A stretch of 64,000 nt of DNA from Bacillus aquiflavi. Its GTDB lineage: Bacteria; Bacillota; Bacilli; Bacillales; Cytobacillaceae. The position numbers and the translations under genes are program-made. Shown here in pieces: positions 1 to 8,365 of this stretch; the stretch's first letter is position 1; every line of letters starts with the position of its first letter. Location of the stretch: assembly GCF_019915265.1 (NCBI RefSeq), contig NZ_CP082780.1, forward strand, positions 2,914,001 through 2,978,000, written 5' to 3'. Under the pieces are notes generated by a model that had not been told where the DNA came from, did not search any database, and saw nothing but the letters and a program-made list of their open reading frames with translations.

Positions 1-41
1 AAAAGGCTGATTAAAATGTTCATAAACACTTCAATCAGCCA
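1..41 (-). terminator. Terminator of the DUF1538/P-II operon
   Basis: An 8-bp inverted repeat (GGCTGATT / AATCAGCC) encloses a loop of about 20 nt. On the minus strand it is followed by TTTT at the window edge. It lies just past the stop of the P-II-like gene, so it probably ends that operon. Confidence 0.6.
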
Positions 42-55
42 CTCTTATAAAATGA

Positions 56-751
56 TCACTTTTTCGTCAACAAGTTCGTTATACCGACTACTTTATCGAC
101 ATCTAACACAAAGGCGATCCCTTTCCCTGGTGTATTTAACTGTGCTTCTTCACAAATTTTTTGTAAAACGGCCTCACTTTTTTCTTTATGAATTAATGTT
201 AAAACAATTTCTTTTTCTGGTTGAATATCGATATTAAATAATTTAAGCTGCTCATGGATGCCTGTTCCTCGTCCTGAAATAATTGTCCCGCCAGTTGCCC
301 CTGTTTTTTTTGATGCTTCCACAACTAAATCAGAATCGCCGCGATTAACGATAGAAATAACTAAATCATATTGAATCTTTTCTGACATTCTGTTTACCCC
401 TTCCGCTTTCAGCGAATGATTCATATTTCCTTCTTGAGACATATGACATATTCCTAACATGCGCTTCGTATGAAGAACAAAGCCAATTCCATTACCTCTT
501 TTATTCAAATCGACAGCGTCAACTATTTCTGTTAAAACACTGTCTGTTATGTCTTCCTGAACAAGCGTTAACACGATTTCTTTTATATTTTCTAGTTCTA
601 GACCGAAAATTGTTTTTTCATTTACACCTATTCCGCGTCCATATAAAATCGTTCCGCCTTCAGCACCTGCCTTCTTCGATGCTTTAACAACCTTTTTGGC
701 GCAACCCTTTTTTACGATCGTCACAATTAACTTATGCTTTAGAGCGAACAT
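56..751 (-). CDS. Tandem P-II-like regulatory protein
   Basis: This 231-aa protein has two related P-II-like halves, about residues 5-105 and 125-230. Each repeats the same landmarks: an I-x-x-GRG-x-G segment (ILYGRGIG, IISGRGTG) and a late G-x-GI-x-FVL segment (GNGIGFVL, GKGIAFVL). P-II proteins are usually single-domain trimeric sensors that bind nucleotides and control enzymes or membrane transporters. The tandem arrangement and the two DUF1538 membrane proteins directly upstream suggest it regulates that membrane complex; this is inference. The start at 751 has a GGAGGA ribosome-binding site about 12 nt upstream. The first 20 nt overlap the end of the preceding gene, which indicates translational coupling. 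The ligand is unknown, and the gene is too diverged to call GlnB or GlnK. Confidence 0.8.
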   Translation of the reverse strand: MFALKHKLIVTIVKKGCAKKVVKASKKAGAEGGTILYGRGIGVNEKTIFGLELENIKEIVLTLVQEDITDSVLTEIVDAVDLNKRGNGIGFVLHTKRMLGICHMSQEGNMNHSLKAEGVNRMSEKIQYDLVISIVNRGDSDLVVEASKKTGATGGTIISGRGTGIHEQLKLFNIDIQPEKEIVLTLIHKEKSEAVLQKICEEAQLNTPGKGIAFVLDVDKVVGITNLLTKK

Positions 752-1483
752 GCTTGCTGTCTTCCTCCTTTTTTTGGAATAGCAAACCTAATATTAAAAC
801 AGAAATAATTGGTGCAATTGCTACGACAGCAATCATGCCAAATCCATCCGTCAACGGATTGCGTCCTTCCATTTCTGAAGCGACCCCGACAGCCATTGAT
901 AAAATAAATGTGACAGTCATCGGTCCTGTCGTGACGCCTCCAGAATCAAACGCAATTGAGATAAAGTTTTTTTTAGAGAAAAAAGTAAGTATAAAGGCAA
1001 TCATATAAGCAGGCACTAATATATACCATAGTGAAAAGCCAATGTAAATTCGGAGCATTGCCAATGCGATCGACATTCCGACACCGATTGATAAAGTATA
1101 TAACATCACCTTTTCAGAAATGTAGCCTCCAGTTGCTTTATCAACTTCTTGAGTTAATACCCGGACAGCTGGCTCTGCAAAAGCAACGACAAATCCAAGA
1201 ACGAAACCAACTGGGATCATAATCCAATTATAAGATAACTCTCCAAGCTTTTGTCCAATTAATTCACCAATTGGCATAAATCCGATATGAACACCTTGGA
1301 GAAAAAAAGCAAGGCCAAAATAAGTAAAGATCATACCGAAAACGATATTCCAAAGCTTTCTTTTTGGAAGCTTTAAAAATAAAACTGAAAAAAAAAGAAG
1401 AAGAAGATAATAAGAGGGAAATATAAAGCAAACGAAACATCCAACATTACTTGTGAAAATCCAGAAAAAATTTGCAGCTTCAT
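732..1483 (-). pseudogene. DUF1538 membrane protein, frameshifted in a homopolymer
   Basis: The long readable part (1334 down to 732, about 200 aa) is a polytopic membrane protein with the DUF1538 signature GGVTTGPMTVTF and PIGELIG. It lacks the first 45 or so residues that its neighbour has. Those residues are present upstream in another frame: the ATG at 1483 overlaps the TGA of the upstream DUF1538 gene as ATGA and has a GGAG site. The two frames join if the A run at 1388-1396 (nine bases on the plus strand) had ten. The gene is therefore either phase-variable, truly broken, or affected by a sequencing error. The function of DUF1538 is not established; the location with a P-II protein suggests a regulated transporter or channel. 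Confidence 0.75.
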
Positions 1484-2172
1484 CGGTAGATCACTCCTAA
1501 AATCATCACTGCGAGGATAGGCCCAACTGAAGCTAACCCGACAAGCCCAAAGCTGTCAGCAGATGATGATTTACTCCTTAAAACAGAGGCAACTCCAACA
1601 CCTAATGCGATAATAAACGGTACAGTCATCGGTCCTGTCGTGACACCCCCTGCATCAAATGAAATCGGGACAAATCCTTTTGGAATAAAAAAGGATAGTG
1701 CAAACGCTAGACCATAGCTAGCAATTAATAAATATTGAATTGGAATTTGATAAACGATTCGAAGCATCGCTAGTGCAACAAAAATGCCAACACCTAACGC
1801 AACAGAATAAATTAAGATCCCTGATCCTATTTGTCCATTTGACACTTGATCTACCTGTGTTGCTAAAACGCGGACATCAGGCTCAGCAACAGTCACAACG
1901 AACCCAAGTAGAAATGCAACGAAAAGAAGAAGTGATAGCTTTCCTGTTTTCGGAAGGGTTTTCCCAACTAACTCTCCAATTGGAAGCAAACCGACTTGCA
2001 CACCGATTAAAAATAGCCATAATCCAATCGTGACAAAAACAACACCAATTAAAAACTGGATAAACGCCTCCATCGGCAGCCAGATCAGTGAAAATTGCAA
2101 AAGAATGACTACCACTGTTACAGGAAAAATAGCATACACTACTTCCAAAAATGTCTCTTTAAATTTGTCCAT
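1480..2172 (-). CDS. DUF1538 family membrane protein
   Basis: This 230-aa integral membrane protein has about six hydrophobic segments. It carries the family landmarks PIGELVGK, AEPDVRVLATQVD and DAGGVTTGPMTVPF, all matched in the next gene. The chosen start is the ATG at 2172, MDKFKETF, which follows a GGGGGAG site; a longer reading to 2262 has no good ribosome site. Its TGA overlaps the start codon of the following DUF1538 gene, so the two are coupled, with the P-II-like gene third in the operon. A paired DUF1538 plus P-II unit suggests a heteromeric membrane complex with cytoplasmic nucleotide sensing. The substrate is unknown and no activity can be read from the sequence. Confidence 0.8.
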   Translation of the reverse strand: MDKFKETFLEVVYAIFPVTVVVILLQFSLIWLPMEAFIQFLIGVVFVTIGLWLFLIGVQVGLLPIGELVGKTLPKTGKLSLLLFVAFLLGFVVTVAEPDVRVLATQVDQVSNGQIGSGILIYSVALGVGIFVALAMLRIVYQIPIQYLLIASYGLAFALSFFIPKGFVPISFDAGGVTTGPMTVPFIIALGVGVASVLRSKSSSADSFGLVGLASVGPILAVMILGVIYR

Positions 2173-2375
2173 GAAACTCCCCCTTTTTTTCAACCTATAA
2201 AGAAAAAAACACCTAATTGAATGGTCATTTACCTTTATCCAATCTGTACTTGACAATACCATCCTTCTTATATTTTACAAAACAAATTTATCACTGACAA
2301 AGCTACGGGCCAATGGAGGTGAATTTTTTATCGTCATTTTATTTATTTCTATGTAAAATTTAGTCATTTTATTGT

Positions 2376-2394
2376 ATGATTCGAATAGAATCAT
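2376..2394. promoter_or_regulatory. Inverted repeat in a divergent intergenic region
   Basis: ATGATTC and GAATCAT flank a 5-bp centre, giving a 19-bp imperfect palindrome. It sits between the divergent DUF1538 operon and the 39-aa gene, about 43 bp before the latter's start. It is suitable as an operator for a dimeric regulator. It resembles Fur-family boxes only loosely, so no regulator is named. Confidence 0.35.
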
Positions 2395-2436
2395 TACGAA
2401 TCCTTTAAATTGATATTGAACGGGAGAGGAACGTAT

Positions 2437-2556
2437 ATGTGGATTTGGATTGGAGCAGGAGTTGGTATTATTATTGTTTTAGCAATAATAGAAGAAACGA
2501 TGACGCACATTTTAAATAAGAAAATACTTCAGGAAGATAAAGAAAAACCCGAATAA
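2437..2556 (+). CDS. Small single-span membrane protein, 39 aa
   Basis: A GGGAGAGG ribosome-binding site stands 6 nt before the ATG. The predicted product is 39 aa: a hydrophobic stretch of roughly 20 residues (MWIWIGAGVGIIIVLAII) followed by a charged tail rich in Lys and Glu. This layout, N-out or N-in single-span with a charged C-terminus, is common in Bacillus micropeptides. It lies alone between a divergent operon and a convergent gene. No family is recognised and the function is unknown; support is from the ribosome site and hydrophobic pattern only. Confidence 0.55.
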   Translation: MWIWIGAGVGIIIVLAIIEETMTHILNKKILQEDKEKPE

Positions 2557-2563
2557 CCGTCTA

Positions 2564-2959
2564 TTAGTCTACAAAACGTTTCTTTATATCATCTGACGGT
2601 ATAAGACAATGATCACTTTCACCAAACCATTTATACCTGTTTTTTGCAATTATGTCATAAAAAAAATCACGGATCGGTCTTGGCACAACTAAAAAAAAGG
2701 TTAAAAACCGTACAGTTCCCGCTAATTGTTTACAAATACGCAGAGCTGCTGTTGACTTTACATACAATTGACCGTCTTCAATCAAAATGAAACTATCTAC
2801 ATCTCCTTTTACACGAAAATCACTCAGCAACTTTTGAGCAGTTTCACCTTGTAATGAAGCAAATTGATAATAAGCATTCGGATCTCTTTTAATAATAAAT
2901 TGCACACTGCGGTTACAAAAATTGCAAACTCCATCATATAAAATAAGTGCTGTCACCAT
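2564..2959 (-). CDS. DCC-family thiol-disulfide oxidoreductase (YuxK-like)
   Basis: The N-terminus holds the family signature LILYDGVCNFCNRSV, with a CxxC pair in a thioredoxin-like setting and the DxxCxxC order that names the DCC (DUF393) family. The rest, about 130 residues, matches usual family length and includes the PRPIRDFFYD segment. Members are thought to act as thiol-disulfide oxidoreductases, but substrates are not known. Start choice is uncertain: ATG at 2959 sits only 2 nt after AGGTGG, the GTG at 2956 is better spaced, and a TTG at 2983 is also open. The gene converges with the 39-aa gene and is separated from the MOSC gene by about 70 bp. Confidence 0.8.
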   Translation of the reverse strand: MVTALILYDGVCNFCNRSVQFIIKRDPNAYYQFASLQGETAQKLLSDFRVKGDVDSFILIEDGQLYVKSTAALRICKQLAGTVRFLTFFLVVPRPIRDFFYDIIAKNRYKWFGESDHCLIPSDDIKKRFVD

Positions 2960-3026
2960 TTCCACCTCTTTATAAAAGCTCAAATTAATTTTGGGACAGT
3001 ATGTTTTTTTTACTGCCCCTAAAGCG

Positions 3027-3683
3027 TTAAATAAGTTTCGCTAATCGTTCAGATAAATCTTTTCTCCATGCATCTGCTAATTCTTGAACAGCTAATATTT
3101 TCTGAATGCCTTTCACATCATCGCGTCTGTGAAAATAAATTTCGTTAGCAAAAAGGATCGAAATCTCGTTCGGGTGCGGTTTAATTAATTTAATCGTTGC
3201 GTTTTTATGAATGGTTCCTTCCTCTAAAACACGACAAAGATAACCTGTATAGCCCTCTTCAACAATTCGCTTTAGAAGCTTTGGCACTCCGATTCTTTTT
3301 GTAATTGTACTGCACGGAATTCTCCCTTGTGATATTTGAACAACGGCTTCTCCTATTTGATATATATCACCAATACAAATATCACTTTCTAACATGTTAC
3401 GAACAGTTAAATTTTCACCAAACGCTGCAGAGGGCAGCTTAATGTTGAACTCTTTCTCCCATTGTTCATAATGTTCATCAGCATATACGCACACAGCACG
3501 ATCAGGACCACCGTGATACCTTGTATCAGCAATCCCATCACCTTGAAAACCATCGTATGATAAATATGCTTCGTCGACAGATTTTTTACATATTCCCGTT
3601 ACGATTTCTTTATTTTCATTATATGTCATTTTCTTTGGTAAGCCGATATTTAGATTAACTAATTTCATTTGACGATCTGACAT
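3027..3683 (-). CDS. MOSC domain protein (YiiM-like)
   Basis: The 218-aa protein contains a MOSC domain in its middle: HGGPDRAVCVYADEHY, AFGENLTV and a late QGRIPCSTITKR with the conserved cysteine. A C-terminal helical part follows, as in YiiM-type proteins that carry a 3-alpha domain. MOSC domains bind or transfer sulfur for molybdenum cofactor chemistry, and YiiM-type proteins detoxify N-hydroxylated compounds using molybdenum cofactor. Which applies here cannot be told. The start ATG at 3683 has an AGGAGG site. No molybdenum cofactor genes are visible nearby, so it seems to stand alone. Confidence 0.85.
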   Translation of the reverse strand: MSDRQMKLVNLNIGLPKKMTYNENKEIVTGICKKSVDEAYLSYDGFQGDGIADTRYHGGPDRAVCVYADEHYEQWEKEFNIKLPSAAFGENLTVRNMLESDICIGDIYQIGEAVVQISQGRIPCSTITKRIGVPKLLKRIVEEGYTGYLCRVLEEGTIHKNATIKLIKPHPNEISILFANEIYFHRRDDVKGIQKILAVQELADAWRKDLSERLAKLI

Positions 3684-3708
3684 TTATTTTTCCTCCTGAA
3701 CCAAAAAT

Positions 3709-4929
3709 TTAATCTTTATACGGATCAAATTCATTTGCGCCAGCCATACAAACGCCGACAGGTTTTAAAACGTGCAAAACATCAAGCGTTTCCTTATGGG
3801 CATCAATCACTTCTTGCAACTTCCGATAAACAAATGGGCTTTCGTCTGTACCTGCACCGCGCAATTCTAGACCAAAATTTTTTACCACCTCCATCATTTG
3901 CTTCTCTGATATTAAACCACCTGTTCTTTTACGTGTCTTCCAATTCATTTTGCCCGCTGCTTTCGATCGACTCATTATTCGACCTGCCCCATGCACAGTA
4001 CTAGAAAATGCTTGTTTATTTTTCTCAGAGTTTTTCCCGCGAATAATAACTGAGATGTCACACATACTTCCGCCAACAAAACCGAGCTGACCCGAAGCGA
4101 GCGGTGTTGCCCCTTTGCGGACAACGATACATTCCTTCCCATCATGTATTTCCTTCCAAGCAAAATTATGATGATTATGCACTTCAAATGTTGCTTCTGC
4201 CTTTAAAATAGAAAGCACTTGATTTATTACATAATCTCTGCCTACGTAGGCATAACGACCCGCTAAATTCATCGCCTTCTCATACATTTCTCCAAGTTCA
4301 CTGTCTAGATCTAATAAAGTTGGCGGCTGCTCCATATTTTCTCCAGGTGCTTTATCGGAAAATTGACGACCTTTAGCTAAGTTAAGAAACCCGCTCGCTG
4401 TTTTATGACCGAAACCTCTACTGCCGAAATGGTTTGCTATCCATACATCGTCAGACTTTTCCTCTACTAAAATATCAACAAAATGGTTTCCAGAACCTAC
4501 AGTTCCCAACTGATTTCGGGCTAATGTTTTCAGTTTGTCGTGCTCATGCTTGCCAATATTGCGATAAACATCCCATGCTTCATCGTCAAAAAGGGCATGA
4601 TCTACTTTTTCTTTATTATTTCTGCCAATGCCAAAAGAAACTTTACTAGCAATCTCATCCATCATATGCTTCATACTATTTTTAATGTCATGATATTTAA
4701 CATTTGTTTTGACAGCCTTGTTGCCACAAGCAATATCATAACCGACACCTGACGGAGAAATTTGCCCTTCATATACGATGACACCGCCAACAGGCTGACT
4801 ATAACCGTAATGCCCATCAGCACATAACACACCGCCAATGACATTCCCAGTTTGAAGACATGTATTAAATTGATTAATTGTTTTATCATCATGTTTTCCA
4901 AAAATAATTGATTTCATATGCTTAATCAT
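3709..4929 (-). CDS. rtcB: RtcB family RNA ligase
   Basis: The 406-aa protein carries the RtcB metal and guanylate-binding motifs in order: ADGHYGYSQPVG near residue 38, GVGYDIACGNK near residue 62 with the metal-ligand Asp-x-x-Cys, GSGNHFVD, EVHNHHNFAW and STVHGAGR with the histidine that accepts GMP. RtcB joins RNA ends bearing 2',3'-cyclic phosphate or 3'-phosphate to 5'-OH, serving tRNA or RNA repair. The length is in the range of the shorter bacterial forms. No archease or RNA cyclase gene lies nearby. The start at 4929 lacks a strong ribosome site, and ATG at 4917 is an alternative. Confidence 0.88.
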   Translation of the reverse strand: MIKHMKSIIFGKHDDKTINQFNTCLQTGNVIGGVLCADGHYGYSQPVGGVIVYEGQISPSGVGYDIACGNKAVKTNVKYHDIKNSMKHMMDEIASKVSFGIGRNNKEKVDHALFDDEAWDVYRNIGKHEHDKLKTLARNQLGTVGSGNHFVDILVEEKSDDVWIANHFGSRGFGHKTASGFLNLAKGRQFSDKAPGENMEQPPTLLDLDSELGEMYEKAMNLAGRYAYVGRDYVINQVLSILKAEATFEVHNHHNFAWKEIHDGKECIVVRKGATPLASGQLGFVGGSMCDISVIIRGKNSEKNKQAFSSTVHGAGRIMSRSKAAGKMNWKTRKRTGGLISEKQMMEVVKNFGLELRGAGTDESPFVYRKLQEVIDAHKETLDVLHVLKPVGVCMAGANEFDPYKD

Positions 4930-5036
4930 CTCTTTCTATCTATAAACTTATCATGTTTTTATTAAATACTTGTGCCAAATAACTTCGAGTACATCCGATG
5001 AAAAAGTTAACAAAAACTAGGATGTAAAAATATATT

Positions 5037-5675
5037 TTAACACCACTTCAAATAATATGGAACACCCTTCATACTCAGATAATCGCAGTACTTACCTTTC
5101 TTAATTAATTTATTTGTCGGGTTAAACGGATAAACAGGAACATCTGGATATATGAATCCAATTTTAATAGCGATCTTTCTATCGACAACAATATTAACAT
5201 TCGGATATTTTTCCTTAACTTTCCCAATATATTTAATGGCGCGCTCACTATAATCATCAGCTCTTTTCCTTTGAGATTTGCCCGTTTGCCCAACATCTAA
5301 AGCGTCCTTGAAATTTGTTCCAGGGAAAACAACAGTAACTTCCTTTGGATTTTCTGGATCCCCTTTCGTAATCGCATTCACGTGAAAACCTGTTTCTCTT
5401 TCGAATTCTGATTGTCCTGCCGTTTCTACCATATATCCTGTTTTAATTGGCACTCTATCTTTAGTAAATTGGGGAAGATTTTCTACCAATTTAATTGTCT
5501 TATTATCTAAATGCTTACGGTAAACATTTAACATTTTTCTTTTAACTTCATTTAGATCATTTAGATCTTCTATTATTTTATTTCTTACTTTTTTTTCGGC
5601 TTGATAACTTAATTTCATCCCTATTAGTTGATGATCTGCTTCGGAAAACGTTTCATTATATACAAAAGACGTCAT
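5037..5675 (-). pseudogene. Degenerate copy of the T7-type lipase
   Basis: This 212-aa reading frame is a paralogue of the lipase at 7016-8353: both begin MTSF, NETFSEADHQLIGMKLSYQAE, and share the TGFH-x-NAITKGDP and VVFPGT segments. It differs in two telling ways. An in-frame loss of 15 bases removes the nucleophile elbow, so IVVDGHSMAGKIAI becomes IVVDRKIAI and no catalytic serine remains. A second deletion after NPT is followed by a frame change and early stop, so the entire C-terminal helical half is absent. It follows its own lipoprotein gene by 12 bp, as the intact copy does. It cannot be an active lipase; a retained regulatory role is possible but unsupported. Confidence 0.8.
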
Positions 5676-5687
5676 TTACTATACACC

Positions 5688-6413
5688 TCACTCAACCGTT
5701 ATTTGTTCGTTAAGACCGTGAATTATTCCCGTCTCATCTATCTCTCCAATTTCAGTAACGTAAATTCCTTTTGGAAGTCTTTTTATTAATTCTTCTTTAA
5801 TGATTGTCGATTGCTTTTCATCTAAACCTTCTTTAATAGCGTTTATAGTAATATTTGTATCCAAAGCAATGATTTTTTCTTTACTATCTTTAATATATTG
5901 TTTTAATTGATCAAGGTTTTTATCACTTTCTCGATATACTTGCTTTATTTCTTCATTTAGCTCGGGGTCTAAGCCGACACTCGTATAAAAGTATTTTATG
6001 TTTGAGTCCTTAGGATTAAAGGAATCCTCAGCCCCAAGTGATTCTAAATAATCAATTGCAGGCTTAAATTCTTCATATCGTTCTTCAATATATAAACAAT
6101 TAAATACTTCAACTTTAAAAAAGTCTTTACGATCTGTAATGTGCAATGTTTCTGGGTCTGCCTCTTGTGAGATTGAGAAATAAGGGTGACCTGTATAATT
6201 AATATCTACTTCAAATTCATAATCTCCATTCGGATAACGTGTCGGCTCATATATCCTCTCGATTTCTACCTTTTCAGGGTCAAGCTTATTCATTTTGATA
6301 AAAAATTTAACACTTTCCTTAATTTCTTCACGGTTTTTTTCAGCAAAGTCTGTACAACCCATTAGTAACATTCCCCCGAGAATGATAAGTGCTACTAATA
6401 TAAAATTTCTCAA
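5688..6413 (-). CDS. Lipoprotein, likely immunity partner of a lipase (copy 1)
   Basis: The protein (241 aa from a TTG start preceded by GGCGGGG) begins with a lipoprotein signal peptide ending in the lipobox LLMGC, so it should be anchored outside the membrane. The mature part repeats, almost residue for residue, that of the lipoproteins at 8366 and 9637: KFFIKMNKLDPEKVEIERIYEP, YNGDYEFEVDINYTGHPYFS-like, then a helical EELNEEIKQ-type segment. It lies 12 bp before the degenerate lipase. By analogy with TilA of S. aureus, a membrane-anchored lipoprotein encoded with a secreted lipase may protect the producer. No experimental family name is recognised, so immunity is inferred from gene order. 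Confidence 0.7.
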   Translation of the reverse strand: MRNFILVALIILGGMLLMGCTDFAEKNREEIKESVKFFIKMNKLDPEKVEIERIYEPTRYPNGDYEFEVDINYTGHPYFSISQEADPETLHITDRKDFFKVEVFNCLYIEERYEEFKPAIDYLESLGAEDSFNPKDSNIKYFYTSVGLDPELNEEIKQVYRESDKNLDQLKQYIKDSKEKIIALDTNITINAIKEGLDEKQSTIIKEELIKRLPKGIYVTEIGEIDETGIIHGLNEQITVE

Positions 6414-6510
6414 CGAACATCCCCGCCTTCTTCATTTTGTTAAGTTTGTTCTATATAAAGCCACAGTGATCATATTTTAAAAATATAGAGTTTCATTAAA
6501 AGTATAGAAA

Positions 6511-6549
6511 AGCACACCCCCCTCGGCATAATTGCCAAAGTTGTGTGCT
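6511..6549 (-). terminator. Terminator after the 109-aa helical gene
   Basis: AGCACAC pairs with GTGTGCT across a nested GGCA/TGCC hairpin, followed on the minus strand by TTTTC. It lies 5 bp past the stop of the small helical gene. This would separate the intact lipase module from lipoprotein copy 1. Confidence 0.65.
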
Positions 6550-6553
6550 CTCA

Positions 6554-6883
6554 TTAAAAAAATGTTTTCCGATAATCTTCCCATTTCTCATTCGTATCCC
6601 TAATAAGGCTTGAAAGCCTTTTCATTTCATTTACAATTTCATCTCGATATTTTCCAGATAAATTAAAATAGATTTCCTGTTTCATATTATGAATCATTAT
6701 TTCAATTAAATATAATTGAGTGATCACCTCATGATTAAATTGATCATCCGCCGCCATATTTTCACTCATACGGCTGATCTCTTTTTCAACAGATTTTGTA
6801 ATCTTAGCCACATCTCTTTGCGTTTTCTCCCAAGCAGTAAATTCATCATCTAATTGAAGATTAGCAAGCTGTATCGTATCCAT
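6554..6883 (-). CDS. Small helical protein, possible lipase targeting partner
   Basis: This 109-aa protein has no signal peptide or membrane segment. It is rich in Lys, Glu, Met and Asn, with long amphipathic stretches that look entirely helical (AKITKSVEKEISRMSEN, ITQLYLIEIMIHNMKQEI). Size and composition resemble WXG100-like or LXG-associated small proteins, although no WXG motif is present. The ATG at 6883 has an AGGAGA site 5 nt away. It comes 132 bp after the intact lipase and is followed by a terminator, so it is probably the last gene of that module. In S. aureus the small helical TlaA and TlaB bind the TslA targeting domain; a similar job is inferred here. Confidence 0.6.
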   Translation of the reverse strand: MDTIQLANLQLDDEFTAWEKTQRDVAKITKSVEKEISRMSENMAADDQFNHEVITQLYLIEIMIHNMKQEIYFNLSGKYRDEIVNEMKRLSSLIRDTNEKWEDYRKTFF

Positions 6884-7015
6884 ATCATTCTCCTATCTAT
6901 CCCATACTTTTGAATTAAAATATCATTCTCTTTTTGAAATGTGGCTGCTTTTCATTTGCCAGCCATCATTTAAACTAATCACTTTTATTTAATATCTTTA
7001 AAGGTTTTTCCCATT

Positions 7016-8353
7016 TTACTGCGGCCCATAACCTCCTGAATTTTCCATTCTGTGTTTTTTCCAAACATCTTCGGATTCTTTAGCACGATTTTTTTTAGCG
7101 AGCTCGGTATCAATTCTTTCAAACGCTTCTGCTGTTTCAACAATTTTAGAAGCACTTTGAGTAATTTCTTGGGCAGAACGATGGAGCGCATCGAGCAGTG
7201 TCAACATGCTCTCCTCCTCATAGCAACGATATTTTCCTGACCGATAAAATTTATCTTTTAATGACTCGATTGCTCCCGGCCGGGGATCAGGATAGGTAGA
7301 CTCAAACTTCACACTTTCAATTTGTTGTTCTGCCCGAGTGATAATCTCCCTTATTTTCTCGTCAATCTCCTCTTCCATTTGCTCGATTAAAGGGATTGCC
7401 TTTCTTAAATAAGGAACCATTTGGTGTTCTAGCACATTGGAAAAATGTAAATATCGTTCCTTATCAAAGTTAATCTCAGTTGTCCCACTATTACTTGCTG
7501 AAAAACCAATCGGTGTCAGGTTAAAAATGTCCCATAAAGAACCATCTACCCCTCTAAAACCACCGGTAGAGTGGTGGTCAAAAATACCATCATGTGGTGC
7601 TGGCAGTTGTTGGATCCATTGAAGTTTATCAGGGTCTATATGATATGTATTAAATGGAAGACTTCCAGTTGTTTTAGATTTCAGAAAGTATTGGAACCAC
7701 CTTTCATATTTTGCAATATCATTATCAAATATTAAGACGTTAATATTGTCGTAATGCTTACCTTCCTCAATTAATTTATGATATTCACTATCAATCGCTG
7801 TCGGGTTAAACGCATAAACAGTAACATCGGGATATATTAATCCAATTTGAATAGCGATCTTACCCGCCATCGAGTGACCATCAACAACAATTTCTGCATT
7901 CGGATATTTTTCCTTTACTTGTCCAATATATTTAATTGCCCTTTCACTATAATCATCGTGTCTTTTACTTTGAGATCTGCTCGTTTGCTGAACATCAAAA
8001 CCATCATCAAAATCTGTTCCAGGAAAAACAACAGTAATTTCCTTTGGATTTTTCGGATCTCCTTTCGTAATCGCATTCGCATGAAAACCTGTTTCTATTT
8101 CATTCATACCACTTGAAATTGGTTTAATTGGGATCTTATCTTTAAAGTATTGGGGAAGATTTTCTACCAATTTAATTTTCTTATTATCTAAATGCTTACG
8201 ATAGACCTTTAACATGTTGTTTTTAACTTTCTTAGAATTTCGATCATTAATTTCTATGCTTCTTGTTATTTCCTCAGCTTGATAACTTAATTTCATCCCT
8301 ATTAGTTGATGATCAGCTTCAGAAAATGTTTCATTATTTATAAAAGACGTCAT
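7016..8353 (-). CDS. Lipase with N-terminal catalytic and C-terminal helical domain
   Basis: The 445-aa protein has no signal peptide. The N-terminal 280 residues look like an alpha/beta-hydrolase: an oxyanion-type VVFPGTDFDD strand near residue 105, the nucleophile elbow GHSMAG at residues 159-164 (Ser161), the YAFNPTAID strand and a late DHHSTGG that may give the histidine. From about residue 310 the sequence is helical and rich in Glu, Lys and Gln (VPYLRKAIPLIEQMEEEI, LLDALHRSAQEITQSASKI), as in LXG or WXG targeting regions. Catalytic domain first and targeting domain last is the order seen in the S. aureus T7SS lipase TslA. A lipoprotein gene precedes it by 12 bp and a small helical gene follows. 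Secretion by the T7SS encoded at 28-38 kb is inferred. Confidence 0.7.
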   Translation of the reverse strand: MTSFINNETFSEADHQLIGMKLSYQAEEITRSIEINDRNSKKVKNNMLKVYRKHLDNKKIKLVENLPQYFKDKIPIKPISSGMNEIETGFHANAITKGDPKNPKEITVVFPGTDFDDGFDVQQTSRSQSKRHDDYSERAIKYIGQVKEKYPNAEIVVDGHSMAGKIAIQIGLIYPDVTVYAFNPTAIDSEYHKLIEEGKHYDNINVLIFDNDIAKYERWFQYFLKSKTTGSLPFNTYHIDPDKLQWIQQLPAPHDGIFDHHSTGGFRGVDGSLWDIFNLTPIGFSASNSGTTEINFDKERYLHFSNVLEHQMVPYLRKAIPLIEQMEEEIDEKIREIITRAEQQIESVKFESTYPDPRPGAIESLKDKFYRSGKYRCYEEESMLTLLDALHRSAQEITQSASKIVETAEAFERIDTELAKKNRAKESEDVWKKHRMENSGGYGPQ

Positions 8354-8365
8354 TTACTTCCCTCC

